NCBI GenBank assembly: GCA_022842205.1
Contig: JALHQA010000009.1
Span: forward strand, 1-64,000
DNA from: Hyphomicrobiales bacterium
GTDB taxonomy: Bacteria > Pseudomonadota > Alphaproteobacteria > Rhizobiales > Methylopilaceae
DNA: 64,000 nt
Direction: 5' to 3'
A program made the position numbers and the translations under genes. Below are positions 38,251 to 48,158 of the stretch, piece by piece (position 1 is the stretch's first letter; each line of letters begins with the position of its first letter). A model generated the notes under the pieces. It was not told the origin of the DNA. It was given only the letters and a program-made list of their open reading frames with translations, and searched no databases.

Positions 38251-39537
38251 ATGAGCGGGAAATCGGCCACGTTGATCGTGGACAACAAGTCTTTTGAGTT
38301 TCCCGTCCTCGACGGATCGACCGGTCCAGAAGTCATCGACATCTCGAAGCTTTATGCTCAGACCGGGATGTTCACCTACGATCCCGGCTTCACCTCGACG
38401 GCGAGCTGTCAGTCGACCATCACCTATATCGACGGCGACGAAGGCATCCTGCGCTATCGCGGCTATCCGATCGACCAGGTCGCCGAAGGCGGCGACTTCA
38501 TCGAGTGCTGCTATCTGCTGCTTTACGGCGAACTGCCGACGCGCGCGCAGTATGAGGAATTCGAGAACCGCGTGACGCGCCACACGATGGTGCACGAGCA
38601 GATGTCGCGTTTCTTCACCGGCTTCCGCCGCGACGCGCATCCGATGTCCATCATGGTGGCCAGCGTCGGCGCGATGGCGGCCTTCTATCACGACTCGACC
38701 GACATCAATGATCCAGTGGCTCGCGAGATCGCTTCCGTCCGCATGATCGCGAAAGTGCCGACCCTGGCGGCGATGGCCTATAAATATCACATCGGCCAGC
38801 CGTTCATTTATCCGAAGAACGACCTCGATTACGCGTCGAACTTCCTGCACATGTGCTTCGCGGTGCCGTGCGAGGAATACAAGGTGAACCCGGTGTTCGC
38901 CCGCGCCCTCGACCGTATCTTCACCCTGCATGCGGACCATGAGCAGAACGCCTCGACCTCGACGGTACGTCTCGCCGGCTCATCCGGCGCCAATCCGTTC
39001 GCGTGCATCGCGGCCGGCATCGCCTGCCTGTGGGGTCCGGCGCATGGTGGCGCCAACGAAGCCGCGCTCAAGATGCTGGAAGAGATCGGCACGCCCGACC
39101 GCATCCCGGAGTTCGTCGAGCGCGCAAAGGACAAGAACGACCCGTTCCGCCTGATGGGCTTCGGGCATCGCGTCTACAAGAACTACGATCCGCGCGCCAA
39201 GATCATGCAGCAGACATCGCGCGAGGTGCTGGGGGAACTCGGTATCAAGGATCCGCTGCTCGAGGTTGCCGTCGAGCTGGAGAAGGTCGCGCTCCACGAC
39301 GAGTATTTCGTCGAGCGCAAGCTCTACCCGAACATCGACTTCTATTCAGGCATCACGCTGCGCGCGATGGGCTTCCCGACATCCATGTTCACTGTGCTGT
39401 TCTCCGTCGCCCGCACGGTCGGCTGGATCGCGCAGTGGAAGGAAATGATCGAGGATCCGGAGCAGCGGATCGGCCGTCCGCGCCAGCTTTACAGAGGCGA
39501 AGTCGAGCGTTCGTACACCTCGCTCGACAAGCGCTAG
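38251..39537 (+). CDS. gltA: Citrate synthase
   Basis: Condenses acetyl-CoA and oxaloacetate at the entry of the TCA cycle. The 428-residue hexameric-type enzyme has [20 protein letters not shown], catalytic-His segments [20 protein letters not shown] and [10 protein letters not shown], then [13 protein letters not shown] and the Asp-bearing [16 protein letters not shown] precedes the ATG at 38251. Its TAG stop shares three bases (CTAG) with the stop of the convergent hydrolase. Confidence 0.97.
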   Translation: MSGKSATLIVDNKSFEFPVLDGSTGPEVIDISKLYAQTGMFTYDPGFTSTASCQSTITYIDGDEGILRYRGYPIDQVAEGGDFIECCYLLLYGELPTRAQYEEFENRVTRHTMVHEQMSRFFTGFRRDAHPMSIMVASVGAMAAFYHDSTDINDPVAREIASVRMIAKVPTLAAMAYKYHIGQPFIYPKNDLDYASNFLHMCFAVPCEEYKVNPVFARALDRIFTLHADHEQNASTSTVRLAGSSGANPFACIAAGIACLWGPAHGGANEAALKMLEEIGTPDRIPEFVERAKDKNDPFRLMGFGHRVYKNYDPRAKIMQQTSREVLGELGIKDPLLEVAVELEKVALHDEYFVERKLYPNIDFYSGITLRAMGFPTSMFTVLFSVARTVGWIAQWKEMIEDPEQRIGRPRQLYRGEVERSYTSLDKR

Positions 39538-40064
39538 GCGCGCCGTACGAGCTCCTGCAGCAGCGCGCGGCCCTTCGGCCAGCTTCCGAGCGCGCTGTCG
39601 GCATTGATATGGCCGAGCGGCCCCAGATTGACCAGGCGCGCGCCCCAGGCGCGCGCAAATGCTTCCGAACGGTCGATGTCCGCATAAGGATCGTTGGTGC
39701 TGGCGACGACTGTCGCCGCGAACGGGAGGCGCTCCATCGGCATGGGCGCGAAGCGCCGCGCCGGCGGCGGAACATGGGCCTCGGAATCGACATCGGCCGG
39801 AGCCACAAGAAGCGCGGCACGCACCGGCCGCGCCCCGCCATTCGCCCAACGTACCACAGTCGCGCAACCAAGGCTGTGCGCGACCAGCACGACATCCGGT
39901 CCGGCAACGGCGATCGCGGCATCGAGATTGGCAATCCAGTCTTGCGGATAGGGATCATCCCAATCGCCAAGATCGGCGCGCGGCGCGGGCAGCGCCCTTT
40001 CCCAATGACTCAGCCAATGATCCGGCCCCGAATTACCGAGACCCGGCACCAGAAGCACGTTCAT
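39534..40064 (-). CDS. RBBP9/YdeN-type serine hydrolase
   Basis: A 176-residue alpha/beta hydrolase. [19 protein letters not shown] is the family N-terminus, [12 protein letters not shown] holds nucleophile Ser64, [11 protein letters not shown] the Asp region and [16 protein letters not shown] the His. The ATG overlaps the lpxB stop (ATGA), so it is the last gene of the leftward lipid A operon. Natural substrate unknown. Confidence 0.9.
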   Translation of the reverse strand: MNVLLVPGLGNSGPDHWLSHWERALPAPRADLGDWDDPYPQDWIANLDAAIAVAGPDVVLVAHSLGCATVVRWANGGARPVRAALLVAPADVDSEAHVPPPARRFAPMPMERLPFAATVVASTNDPYADIDRSEAFARAWGARLVNLGPLGHINADSALGSWPKGRALLQELVRRA

Positions 40065-41221
40065 GACGATTTTCTTTTTGCTTGCGACAACACGATGCGC
40101 GCCGCGCGGCGGCTCGGCGGCTCCTTCACCTTCATTTTGACGTCGAGCTGCTTCAACGCGCTTTCCTGGGTGCGGCGCTGAGGCGTCACCCGCAGCAGAG
40201 GTTTCAGCGCCGCGGCGATGGCGTCCGCCGTTGCATCGTCCGCGACGAATTCGGGTATGGCCCGTTTGCCGAGAACAAGATTGGGCAGGAGTATGTGCGC
40301 CGCCGTAATCCGCACGAAGCGGCGTATCATCCGGGCCGCCGGCTCGACGAGATAGACACCCACCATCGGAATGCCGGACACGGCGAGCTCCAGCGTGGCG
40401 GTGCCGGACGCGGCGAGCGCGGCATTGGCACCGCGCATGGCGGCCAGCTTCTTCGCTTCTCCTTCCACGATGCGAGGCTTGACGGGCCAACTGCTCGCCA
40501 AGGACCCGATCTCGTCTTTCAGGCCGGGGGCCGCCGGGATCGTTACCTTGAGCTTCGGAACATCGGCCACGATCTCGCGCAGCACATCGCCAAACAGCGG
40601 CATGTGACGGCGCACAACCGAGGCGCGGCTGCCAGGGAGAACCATCAGATCCACGCTTCTGGTTATCGGCGGCCGTTCGCCGCGCTCTGGACGGAATTCA
40701 TCGAGCCGTTCAACCAGTGGATGACCGACATATGTACAGGCGGGGCCGCCAAGCCGCTTATGCGCAGCAGGCTCGAACGGCAGCAGCGCCAGGACATGAT
40801 CGACATAGGCGCGCATTTTCCGCGCGCGTTCGGGACGCCAGGCCCAGACCGACGGCGACACATAATCGACCACCGGAAGGTCCGGCAGCTCGCGGCGCAC
40901 GGCGCGCGCGACGCGATGGGTGAAATCGGGACTGTCGATGATGACCAGAACATCCGGCGGCTGCGCAAGAATGGCGTCGATCGTCTCGCGAATCCGGCGG
41001 CGCAGCAGAGGCAGACGCTTGAGGACGGCCGTCAGGCCCATGACGGCGATGTCTTCCATAGGAAAGAGGCTCCGAAGCCCCTCTTTCTCCATGCTCGGAC
41101 CGCCGACGCCGCGTATCGATATTCCCGGCGACTGCTCGCGCAGTTCGCGCATGAGCTTGAAACCGAGCTGATCGCCGGAATGCTCGCCGGCCACGACGAA
41201 GACATCACGACCGTCCTTCAT
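40061..41221 (-). CDS. lpxB: Lipid-A-disaccharide synthase
   Basis: Joins UDP-diacylglucosamine and lipid X to make the lipid A disaccharide. The 386-residue GT19 enzyme shows VVAGEHSGDQLGFKLMREL, GVGGPSMEKEGLRSLFPME, the DSPDFTHRVA motif, VSPSVWAWRPERARKM, and the C-terminal AASGTATLELAVSGIPMVGVY. It overlaps lpxI at its start by four bases. Confidence 0.97.
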   Translation of the reverse strand: MKDGRDVFVVAGEHSGDQLGFKLMRELREQSPGISIRGVGGPSMEKEGLRSLFPMEDIAVMGLTAVLKRLPLLRRRIRETIDAILAQPPDVLVIIDSPDFTHRVARAVRRELPDLPVVDYVSPSVWAWRPERARKMRAYVDHVLALLPFEPAAHKRLGGPACTYVGHPLVERLDEFRPERGERPPITRSVDLMVLPGSRASVVRRHMPLFGDVLREIVADVPKLKVTIPAAPGLKDEIGSLASSWPVKPRIVEGEAKKLAAMRGANAALAASGTATLELAVSGIPMVGVYLVEPAARMIRRFVRITAAHILLPNLVLGKRAIPEFVADDATADAIAAALKPLLRVTPQRRTQESALKQLDVKMKVKEPPSRRAARIVLSQAKRKSS

Positions 41222-42051
41222 CGGGCCGTGTCCATGCCGAGGATGAAAAGGCCCTCGCGGTCTGCGGCAGCGATGAGCGCAGCCAGATCCGGCGTCATGA
41301 CCTGACCGGCGGCGACCGCAATTCCGGACAAACCGGCCGCCTTGGTTCTGGCGACGGTTTCCACACCAATAGCCGGCGTATCGAGCCGAAGATCCTGCCC
41401 GCGTCGCGCCGCCTTGACGAACACGCAGCGTGACGACGGCACCTTGATCAGGCCCGCGGCGCGCATTTCGCCGGCGCGCGCGAGCATGCGGTCCGTGCCT
41501 TCCGCGGCCTCGATGGCGACGACACGCTTGTCGGCAACAACGGCGCCCTGCCCGATGTCGAAGGGCCCGAGCGCGTCGAGCACGTCGAATCCGAGCTTCG
41601 CCGCACGGACGGCTTCGGCCGACGGCTGATGCCGCCCGAGCGGCCCAGCGGGCAATATGAGACCGGGCGCAACTTCATGCACGCCGCGCAGGACCAGCCC
41701 TTCACGCTCCAGCTCTCGCGTAAGGACGCGCAGCATCCCGTCGTCACCGGCGCCGAGCACACTGATCATGGTGCGGATGAAGCGCAGATCGGGAACGAAA
41801 TCGAGGCTGAAGGACGGACGCGGCACAGCGCCGACAAACACGACCTCGCGCGCGCCCGACTCGCGGAACAGACGGAACATGCGCGACACCCGGCCCATTC
41901 CGGCCCAGGCGTGCGGATACTTCGCGATGGCCGGATCGGCCGCGCCACGAATACCGATGAGAAAGAGAGAACGGCCATCCGCCGCGGCAGCATCGGCGAC
42001 CGCCAGAGGAAAAGCCCCGGCCCCGCAGACGAGCGCAAGCGGAGCCGCCAT
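41218..42051 (-). CDS. lpxI: UDP-2,3-diacylglucosamine pyrophosphatase LpxI
   Basis: Hydrolyses UDP-diacylglucosamine to lipid X; the alphaproteobacterial replacement for LpxH. The 277-residue protein (DUF1009 family) has APLALVCGAGAFPLAVADAA, GMGRVSRMFRLFRESGAREV, VLGAGDDGMLRVLTRELE and DIGQGAVVADKRVVAIEAAEGTDRML. The ATG at 42051 overlaps the lpxA stop as TAATG. Confidence 0.95.
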   Translation of the reverse strand: MAAPLALVCGAGAFPLAVADAAAADGRSLFLIGIRGAADPAIAKYPHAWAGMGRVSRMFRLFRESGAREVVFVGAVPRPSFSLDFVPDLRFIRTMISVLGAGDDGMLRVLTRELEREGLVLRGVHEVAPGLILPAGPLGRHQPSAEAVRAAKLGFDVLDALGPFDIGQGAVVADKRVVAIEAAEGTDRMLARAGEMRAAGLIKVPSSRCVFVKAARRGQDLRLDTPAIGVETVARTKAAGLSGIAVAAGQVMTPDLAALIAAADREGLFILGMDTAR

Positions 42052-42851
42052 TACACGCCGCCGGTTCCGCGCGGCAGGCACAGGGCGCGGTCGCCCGCCC
42101 CGCGCAAGAACTCGATAACGTCCTGGACCGCCGGGTTCGACGCGAACTCCCCGGCCACCTCGTCGACCCGCTCCTTGAGCGTGCCCTCTTCCGCGAACAG
42201 AAGCCTGTACGCACGGCGCAGCGCGTTGATGTCGTCGCGCTCGAAATTGCGGCGGCGAAGCCCGACGAGATTGAGACCCGCGAGATGGGCGCGGTTTCCG
42301 GTCGCCGTTCCGAACGGAATAAGGTCGCCTTCGAGACCGGTCAGGCCGCCAACGAAGGCATGCGCCCCGACGCGCGCGAACTGGATGACGGCCGAACCGC
42401 CGCCCATGATGACGAAATCGCCTACAGCAACATGGCCCGCCAGCATGACATTGTTGGACAGGATGACATTGCTGCCAACCTTGCAGTCATGGCCGACATG
42501 CGAATTCGCAAGAAACGCGCACCGGCTCCCGATGACGGTCTGCATGCCGCCGCCTTCAGTGCCGGGGTTCATGGTGACGCCTTCGCGGATCAGGCAGTCA
42601 TCGCCGATCGTAAGCGTCGAAGGCTCGCCCTTGTATTTGAGGTCCTGCGGCTCATGGCCGAGGGAGGCGAACGGAAAGATGCGGGCACGCGCCCCGATCT
42701 TCGTGCGTCCGGCGACGACGACATGGCTTTTCAGGGCCGAGCCATCACCGATCTCGACATCGGGACCGATATGACAGTAAGGGCCGACCATGACATCGGC
42801 GCCAAGACGGGCGCCGTCTTCCACAATCGCGGTCGGGTGAATGCGCGTCAT
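42051..42851 (-). CDS. lpxA: UDP-N-acetylglucosamine acyltransferase
   Basis: First step of lipid A synthesis. The 266-residue protein is a left-handed beta helix of hexapeptide repeats (VGPYCHIGPDVEIGDGSALK and so on), with the catalytic-His region FLANSHVGHDCKVG and the C-terminal helical part RRRNFERDDINALRRAYRLLF. It starts two bases before the fabZ stop. Confidence 0.97.
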   Translation of the reverse strand: MTRIHPTAIVEDGARLGADVMVGPYCHIGPDVEIGDGSALKSHVVVAGRTKIGARARIFPFASLGHEPQDLKYKGEPSTLTIGDDCLIREGVTMNPGTEGGGMQTVIGSRCAFLANSHVGHDCKVGSNVILSNNVMLAGHVAVGDFVIMGGGSAVIQFARVGAHAFVGGLTGLEGDLIPFGTATGNRAHLAGLNLVGLRRRNFERDDINALRRAYRLLFAEEGTLKERVDEVAGEFASNPAVQDVIEFLRGAGDRALCLPRGTGGV

Positions 42852-42853
42852 GT

Positions 42854-43318
42854 TCAGCGTTCGACCAGCATGGCGGAAACTTCGGCTTCGGCGACGATCT
42901 GACCGTCAACCTTCGCTTCGCCCCAATACCACCAGATGCCGCGGCGGGCTTTCAGCTTCTTCAGATGATAATGAATCTGGTCGCCCGGAATGACCGGCTT
43001 GCGGAACTTGCACTTCTCGATGGTCGTGAAATAGACGATCTGCGGCTTGTCGGCCTGAAGGTTCTGTATGCACAGAGCGCCCGCCGTCTGCGTCATGCCC
43101 TCGATGATGAGCACGCCCGGCATGACCGGACGGCCGGGGAAATGCCCCTGGAACTGCGGCTCGTTGAACGTGACGTTCTTGATGCCGATGCAGCTGTCGT
43201 CGCCGTCCATCTCGATGATGCGATCGACCATGAGGAACGGATAGCGATGCGGGAGGAGCTGCAGAATGCGCTCGATGTCCACACTTCCGAGTTCGCTTTT
43301 CGCTGTCGTTGCGTCCAT
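42854..43318 (-). CDS. fabZ: 3-hydroxyacyl-ACP dehydratase
   Basis: Dehydrates beta-hydroxyacyl-ACP in fatty acid elongation and balances 3-hydroxyacyl chains for lipid A. The 154-residue hot-dog protein has [33 protein letters not shown] with catalytic His, then [10 protein letters not shown] with catalytic Glu. The ATG at 43318 is four bases after the lpxD stop. Confidence 0.97.
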   Translation of the reverse strand: MDATTAKSELGSVDIERILQLLPHRYPFLMVDRIIEMDGDDSCIGIKNVTFNEPQFQGHFPGRPVMPGVLIIEGMTQTAGALCIQNLQADKPQIVYFTTIEKCKFRKPVIPGDQIHYHLKKLKARRGIWWYWGEAKVDGQIVAEAEVSAMLVER

Positions 43319-43322
43319 CACC

Positions 43323-44375
43323 TCAGCTCTCCCTGCCCTTGTCTGCGCCGCCCTTCTTCGCCAGCCGGCGTATGAACGCGGTTTCACGCAACCAGTCGCG
43401 TACCGGCTGCGCCGGACTGCCGCCATAGCGCGCACCGGCTGGCACATTGTTCATCACGCCCGCCTGCGCCCCGACCTGCGCGCCGTCTCCGATCTCGATA
43501 TGGCCGACCACCCCGGCCTGGCCGGCGATCACGACAAAATCGCCGAGCTTCGTGCTGCCGGAAATGCCGACATGAGAGACAATCACGCAGTGACGGCCAA
43601 TGACGACGTTGTGGGCGATCTGTACGAGATTGTCGATCTTGGTGCCCTCGCCGATGATCGTATCGCGCGTCGATCCGCGATCGATGCAGGTCGATGCGCC
43701 GATCTCGACATCGTCCTGGACAATGACGCGCCCGGTCTGCGGCACCTTGAGATGGCCGCGCGGGCTCATCGCGAAACCGAAGCCGTCCTGGCCGATGCGC
43801 GCGCCAGTGTGAACGATGACGCGGTTTCCGATCAGCGCATGAACGACCGTGGCATTGGGCCCGATGGCGCATTCGCGACCGATGCGGACATCCGGCCCGA
43901 TGACGGCATTGGCGGAAACGACCGTGCCGGAACCGATCTCGGCGCGGGCGCCGATGACCGCGCCGGGATCGACATGGACACCGGCCTCAAGGCGCGCGTC
44001 CGGATGGATATAGGCGCCGGGAACGATGCCCTCGTCCTCGAAGATGACGCCGGGCCGCATGGCGGCGGGATAGAGCTTGCCGGCGGCTGTCGCGAACGCG
44101 CGATACGGATCCTTCGACACCAGCAGGGCAAGGCCCTCCGGCGCGCCGGCTGTGAACTCCGGCGTCACGAAACAGGCGGCCGCCCGCGTTTGCCGGAAAG
44201 CGTCGGCATAGGTTTTGTTGTCGAGGAACGTCAGATCGCCCGGCCCGGCCCGCTCAAGCGGCGCCGTTCCGGACACCGTGCGCGCGCCGTCGCCGCGCAG
44301 TTCCGCACCGGTCAGAGCCGCGATGTCGGCAATGGCCAGCGGCGCGGGAGGCGCGAAAAAACGAGGATCGCTCAT
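43323..44375 (-). CDS. lpxD: UDP-3-O-(3-hydroxyacyl)glucosamine N-acyltransferase
   Basis: Third step of lipid A synthesis. The 350-residue protein has an N-terminal uridine-binding domain ([20 protein letters not shown]) and a long hexapeptide beta helix, with the catalytic-His motif [20 protein letters not shown]. The 63 bases to the upstream bamA stop hold no gene, so skp/ompH, which lies here in many Proteobacteria, is absent. Confidence 0.96.
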   Translation of the reverse strand: MSDPRFFAPPAPLAIADIAALTGAELRGDGARTVSGTAPLERAGPGDLTFLDNKTYADAFRQTRAAACFVTPEFTAGAPEGLALLVSKDPYRAFATAAGKLYPAAMRPGVIFEDEGIVPGAYIHPDARLEAGVHVDPGAVIGARAEIGSGTVVSANAVIGPDVRIGRECAIGPNATVVHALIGNRVIVHTGARIGQDGFGFAMSPRGHLKVPQTGRVIVQDDVEIGASTCIDRGSTRDTIIGEGTKIDNLVQIAHNVVIGRHCVIVSHVGISGSTKLGDFVVIAGQAGVVGHIEIGDGAQVGAQAGVMNNVPAGARYGGSPAQPVRDWLRETAFIRRLAKKGGADKGRES

Positions 44376-44438
44376 GGGGTGGCTTAAAGCAGAGAACCGG
44401 CTGCATGAACAGCCGGTCCCCGAAACGTGGCTAAACCC

Positions 44439-46823
44439 TTAGAACCGGCCGCCGCCCGAGAAGCGGAAGGCCTGCTCCTCGTCCGCGTCGTCCTTGGTGA
44501 TGGCCCAGGCATAATCAAAGCGCAGCGGGCCCATCGGCGAGTTCCAGAGCAGCGAGACGCCGACCGAGGAGCGAATGTCGCCGCCGTCGCCGACTACCGT
44601 CAAGTCGCCCTCGTCACATGCCGTGCAACCCTCGTAGTTCATCAGTGTACCCGCGTCGGCGAAGACCGCGCCCTTCAGGCCGAGGTCCTTCGGGATTCCG
44701 GGCAACGGGAACTGCACCTCCGCGGTGCCACCGAAATAGAGGGTGCCACCCAGCGCATCGCCTGTCAGTTCATCGCGCGGGCCGATGCCCGACGATTCGA
44801 AACCACGGACGAGGTCCGGGCCCTTTCGGAAGTGATCGAGAATATTCAGCTCGTTGTCGTTCCAGCCCCAGACATGACCGGCCTGACCGCGCAGCATGCC
44901 GACCATGTCGGCGGGCAGCTCATGATAGTAGCGGACATCGGCCGTGGTGCGGAGGAACTCGGAGTCGCCGCCAAGACCGGCGAAGTCCTGACGGAACTCG
45001 GCGCGGATGCCGTCCTTCGGGTTCAGGATATTGTCGAGCGAGTTGTAGACGAAGGAGTAACCGGCCTGCGAGGTGATGGTTTCGCCCTCCGCCTGCTTCA
45101 GCGCCACTGAGGCTTCCTGTCCATTGAGATCACCCAGGTCATCGCAGACAGGATCGACTGAAGCATCACAACCGTCTTTGAGCCCGTCATCCAGCTCGAT
45201 ATCACGGCGATAGATCTGATAATTGACGCCGAAGGTCAGCGGATCGGTGATCGGGAAGCCGAGACGGAGCGCGCCGCCGACCGTTTCCATGTCGTAGCTG
45301 GTGGTGGAGTCGGAATCCCGCTCCTTCTGATACAGATCGAAGCCAGCCGCGATGCGACGGCCCATGAAATAGGGATCGGTGAAGGAGAAGTCGTAGCCGC
45401 GGGTTTTCTGACCCAGCGTGGCGCCGACCTTCACATAGTAGCCGCGACCCAAAAGGTTCTTTTCGGACAGCGAAACTTCGCCGATCAGGCCATCGCCCGA
45501 GGCGTAGCCGGCGGCGATGGAGAATTCGCCGGTCGGCTGATCTTCAACATCGACGTTGACGATGATGCGATCCGGCGCCGAACCCGGTTCCGACGTGATG
45601 CGTACGGACTTGAAGAAGCCGAGGCGGTTCAGGCGCCGCTCGGCACGATTGATGAGCGCGTGATTGTAGGCATCGCCTTCCGCAATGTCGAATTCGCGGC
45701 GGACGACATAGTCGCGCGTACGGGTGTTGCCGCGCACATTGATGCGCTCGACATAGACGCGGGAGCCTTCCTCGACCGAATAGACGACATCGACCGTGTG
45801 ATTTTCGTAGTCGCGCGAGCCGCGCGGACGAACCTGCGCGAAGGCGTAACCGCGCGTCGCAAGCTCGAGCGACATGTTCTCGACGGTCTTCTCGACCTCG
45901 GTGGCGCTGTACACATCGCCGTCGTCGCCCTCGATCTTGCCGCGCAGCGATTCCGCCGGAACGTCAACCATCGAGGACTCCACATCGACCTTGCCGTAGC
46001 GGTAGACCGGGCCTTCCTCGACGGTAACGGTGATGATGAAGTTGTTGCCCGCGGCGTTGTAGTTCACCTCGGAGGACACCACGCGGAAGTCCGCATAGCC
46101 CTTGGAGAGATAAAAGCGCCGGACGAGTTCGAGATCCGCGGTCATGCGATCCGGATCGTAGACGTCGGATGTCTTCAGCCAGCTCAGGAAGTTCGACTCG
46201 GTCGTCGTCATCTCGTCGCGCAGGCGCGAGTCGGAGAATGCCTCGTTGCCGACGAACTCGATCTCGGAGATTTCGCTCTTCGAATCTTCGTTGATGACGA
46301 AGACGAGATCGACGCGTCCGTTGGGGCGGGAAATGATCTGCGGTTCGACGGTCGCGTTGTAGCGGCCGGAGCGGCGATAAAGCTCAAGGATGCGCTGGAC
46401 GTCGTTCTGCACGAGCGCGCGGCTGAACGGCCCGCGCGACTTCGACTGCACTTCCTGCGCAAGAACCTGGTCCTTGATCTTGCGATTGCCTTCGAAATTG
46501 ACGCGATTGATGACCGAGTTTTCGACCACGGTGACGATCAGGCCGCCGCCCGTGCGGGTGACGGTGACGTCCTCGAACAGGCCGGTCGCGTAAAGCGCCT
46601 TCACAGCCTCGTCGATCTTCTCGCTGTTCAGGGATTCACCCGGCCCGACAAGGAAATGCGCGCGAACGGCATCGGCCTCGACGCGGCTATTGCCCCGAAC
46701 CTGAATGTTTTGAGCGTGAGCAGGCGTGGCGGACAACACGACAACGCCGCTGAGCAGGGCAAGCCCAGCTGCAACGAACAGTGCCGCGGTCAGTTTTGCA
46801 AACGCGCGGTACGCAAAAGCCAT
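44439..46823 (-). CDS. bamA: Outer membrane protein assembly factor BamA
   Basis: Central pore of the BAM complex. The 794-residue protein has a signal peptide ending ATPAHAQ, five POTRA domains (about 40-430; for example IQVRGNSRVEADAVRAHF, VERINVRGNTRTRDYVVRRE), and a 16-strand barrel containing the family motif ERDSDSTTSY... and the lid-type VRGFESSGIGPRDE. It ends FRFSGGGRF with the C-terminal Phe. The start at 46823 follows GGTGGGG; an ATG at 46883 is also open but gives an odd leader. Confidence 0.95.
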   Translation of the reverse strand: MAFAYRAFAKLTAALFVAAGLALLSGVVVLSATPAHAQNIQVRGNSRVEADAVRAHFLVGPGESLNSEKIDEAVKALYATGLFEDVTVTRTGGGLIVTVVENSVINRVNFEGNRKIKDQVLAQEVQSKSRGPFSRALVQNDVQRILELYRRSGRYNATVEPQIISRPNGRVDLVFVINEDSKSEISEIEFVGNEAFSDSRLRDEMTTTESNFLSWLKTSDVYDPDRMTADLELVRRFYLSKGYADFRVVSSEVNYNAAGNNFIITVTVEEGPVYRYGKVDVESSMVDVPAESLRGKIEGDDGDVYSATEVEKTVENMSLELATRGYAFAQVRPRGSRDYENHTVDVVYSVEEGSRVYVERINVRGNTRTRDYVVRREFDIAEGDAYNHALINRAERRLNRLGFFKSVRITSEPGSAPDRIIVNVDVEDQPTGEFSIAAGYASGDGLIGEVSLSEKNLLGRGYYVKVGATLGQKTRGYDFSFTDPYFMGRRIAAGFDLYQKERDSDSTTSYDMETVGGALRLGFPITDPLTFGVNYQIYRRDIELDDGLKDGCDASVDPVCDDLGDLNGQEASVALKQAEGETITSQAGYSFVYNSLDNILNPKDGIRAEFRQDFAGLGGDSEFLRTTADVRYYHELPADMVGMLRGQAGHVWGWNDNELNILDHFRKGPDLVRGFESSGIGPRDELTGDALGGTLYFGGTAEVQFPLPGIPKDLGLKGAVFADAGTLMNYEGCTACDEGDLTVVGDGGDIRSSVGVSLLWNSPMGPLRFDYAWAITKDDADEEQAFRFSGGGRF

Positions 46824-46995
46824 GGGGTCCCCACCCTGGAAGGCCTGCCAAAAGTCCCCGCCCTGGCAGACGCAGAATCTCACTCTTTAACCAGCATCCG
46901 GTTTACCCGGATTCCCGTGAGCCGCAACGCCTTTTTGCTCTTGACGGGCAGCTTTCACCAAAGCCGTTGCCCGCCTGCCACGGCTTACGAATCGA

Positions 46996-48138
46996 TCAGG
47001 ACATTCCCCTACCGAAGAGGTCGTTCCAGGTTGCGAAAATCATCAAAGTCAAGATCAAAGCAATGCCGATCCTGAACCCGAATTCCTGAGCTTTTTCGCT
47101 AAGCGGACGGCCTCTGACCGCCTCGACGGCGTAGTACATGAGGTGACCGCCGTCGAGCAGCGGAATCGGGAACAGGTTCAGCAGACCGATCGAGACCGAC
47201 AGGACCGCGATCAGGTGGACGACATACTGCACGCCCATCTGGGCGGCCTGCCCCGACACCTTGGCGATGCCGATGGGGCCGGTGAGCTGATCCGGCGACT
47301 CGGTGCCGGCAATGAGGCCTCCGATGAAGGCGAAGGTGCGGTCGACGACAAACCAGGTTTCCTTGACGCCGCCGACAAATGCCTCGATGGGCCCGTAGGC
47401 CTTGTGGCGGATATCGCCCGGGCTCGTTTCCGAGCGGCTGACGCCGAGCATGCCAATCCGGTGCGTCTGGCCGAAATTGTCCTTGACCTCCTGACGCTGC
47501 GGAGTCGCGACCAGCCCGACCTCCTGCCCGTCACGGCGAACGGTGATGTTCAGCGGCGTGTCCGGGCTGATGCGCACGGTCCGCTGCATGTCGGAAAAAC
47601 TTTCGACCTCGGACCCGTCGATGGACAGAACCACGTCACCGACGCGGAACCCCGCCGCCTCGGCGGCGCTGCCGGCCACGATCGTATCCACGCGCGCCTC
47701 GGTGACAGGGCGGCCGAGGAAATAGAAACTCGCCGTGAAGATCGCGATGGTGAGCAAGAAATTGGCGATGGGGCCGGCGGCAACGATCGCCGCCCGCTTA
47801 TGGACCGGTTGGCCGAAGAAGCTGACCTTGCGTTCGCCCGCACGCATCTTGTCGAGCTTGTCGCGATCCGGCGCGCTGGCGGCATTCTCGTCGCCAAAGA
47901 ATTTCACATAGCCGCCGAGCGGCACCGCGGCGATGCGCCAGCGCGTGCCATGCTTGTCGATCCGGTGCCAAAGCTCCGGTCCGAAGCCCATCGAAAAGGT
48001 CAGGATGCGAACCCCACACCAGCGCGCCACGAGAAAGTGGCCGAGCTCGTGAATGAAGATCACGACCGACAGAACGATAATGAAGGTCGGCAGAATGATG
48101 AGCGCCGACGATCCGAGATCTTGAAGAGTGCTGAGCAT
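46996..48138 (-). CDS. rseP: Site-2 intramembrane metalloprotease RseP
   Basis: Cleaves membrane-bound anti-sigma factors and signal-peptide remnants. The 380-residue protein has FIHELGHFLVARW with the zinc motif HELGH at 30-34, FSMGFGPELW, a PDZ domain (about 150-250, VDTIVAGSAAEAAGFRVGDVV), and FPIPLLDGGHLMYYAVEAVRG with the third ligand Asp. Between dxr and bamA, the usual place. Confidence 0.97.
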   Translation of the reverse strand: MLSTLQDLGSSALIILPTFIIVLSVVIFIHELGHFLVARWCGVRILTFSMGFGPELWHRIDKHGTRWRIAAVPLGGYVKFFGDENAASAPDRDKLDKMRAGERKVSFFGQPVHKRAAIVAAGPIANFLLTIAIFTASFYFLGRPVTEARVDTIVAGSAAEAAGFRVGDVVLSIDGSEVESFSDMQRTVRISPDTPLNITVRRDGQEVGLVATPQRQEVKDNFGQTHRIGMLGVSRSETSPGDIRHKAYGPIEAFVGGVKETWFVVDRTFAFIGGLIAGTESPDQLTGPIGIAKVSGQAAQMGVQYVVHLIAVLSVSIGLLNLFPIPLLDGGHLMYYAVEAVRGRPLSEKAQEFGFRIGIALILTLMIFATWNDLFGRGMS

Positions 48139-48158
48139 AAGATATTCCAGACTTCGGC

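Noticed and set aside
38177-38254. 25-codon frame ending in an ATGA overlap with the gltA start
   Set aside because: No ribosome site and an Arg-rich sequence; overlap with the next start is expected by chance often enough. Not listed as a gene.
39534-39537. CTAG shared by the gltA and hydrolase stop codons
   Set aside because: A curiosity of convergent compact genes, not a functional signal.
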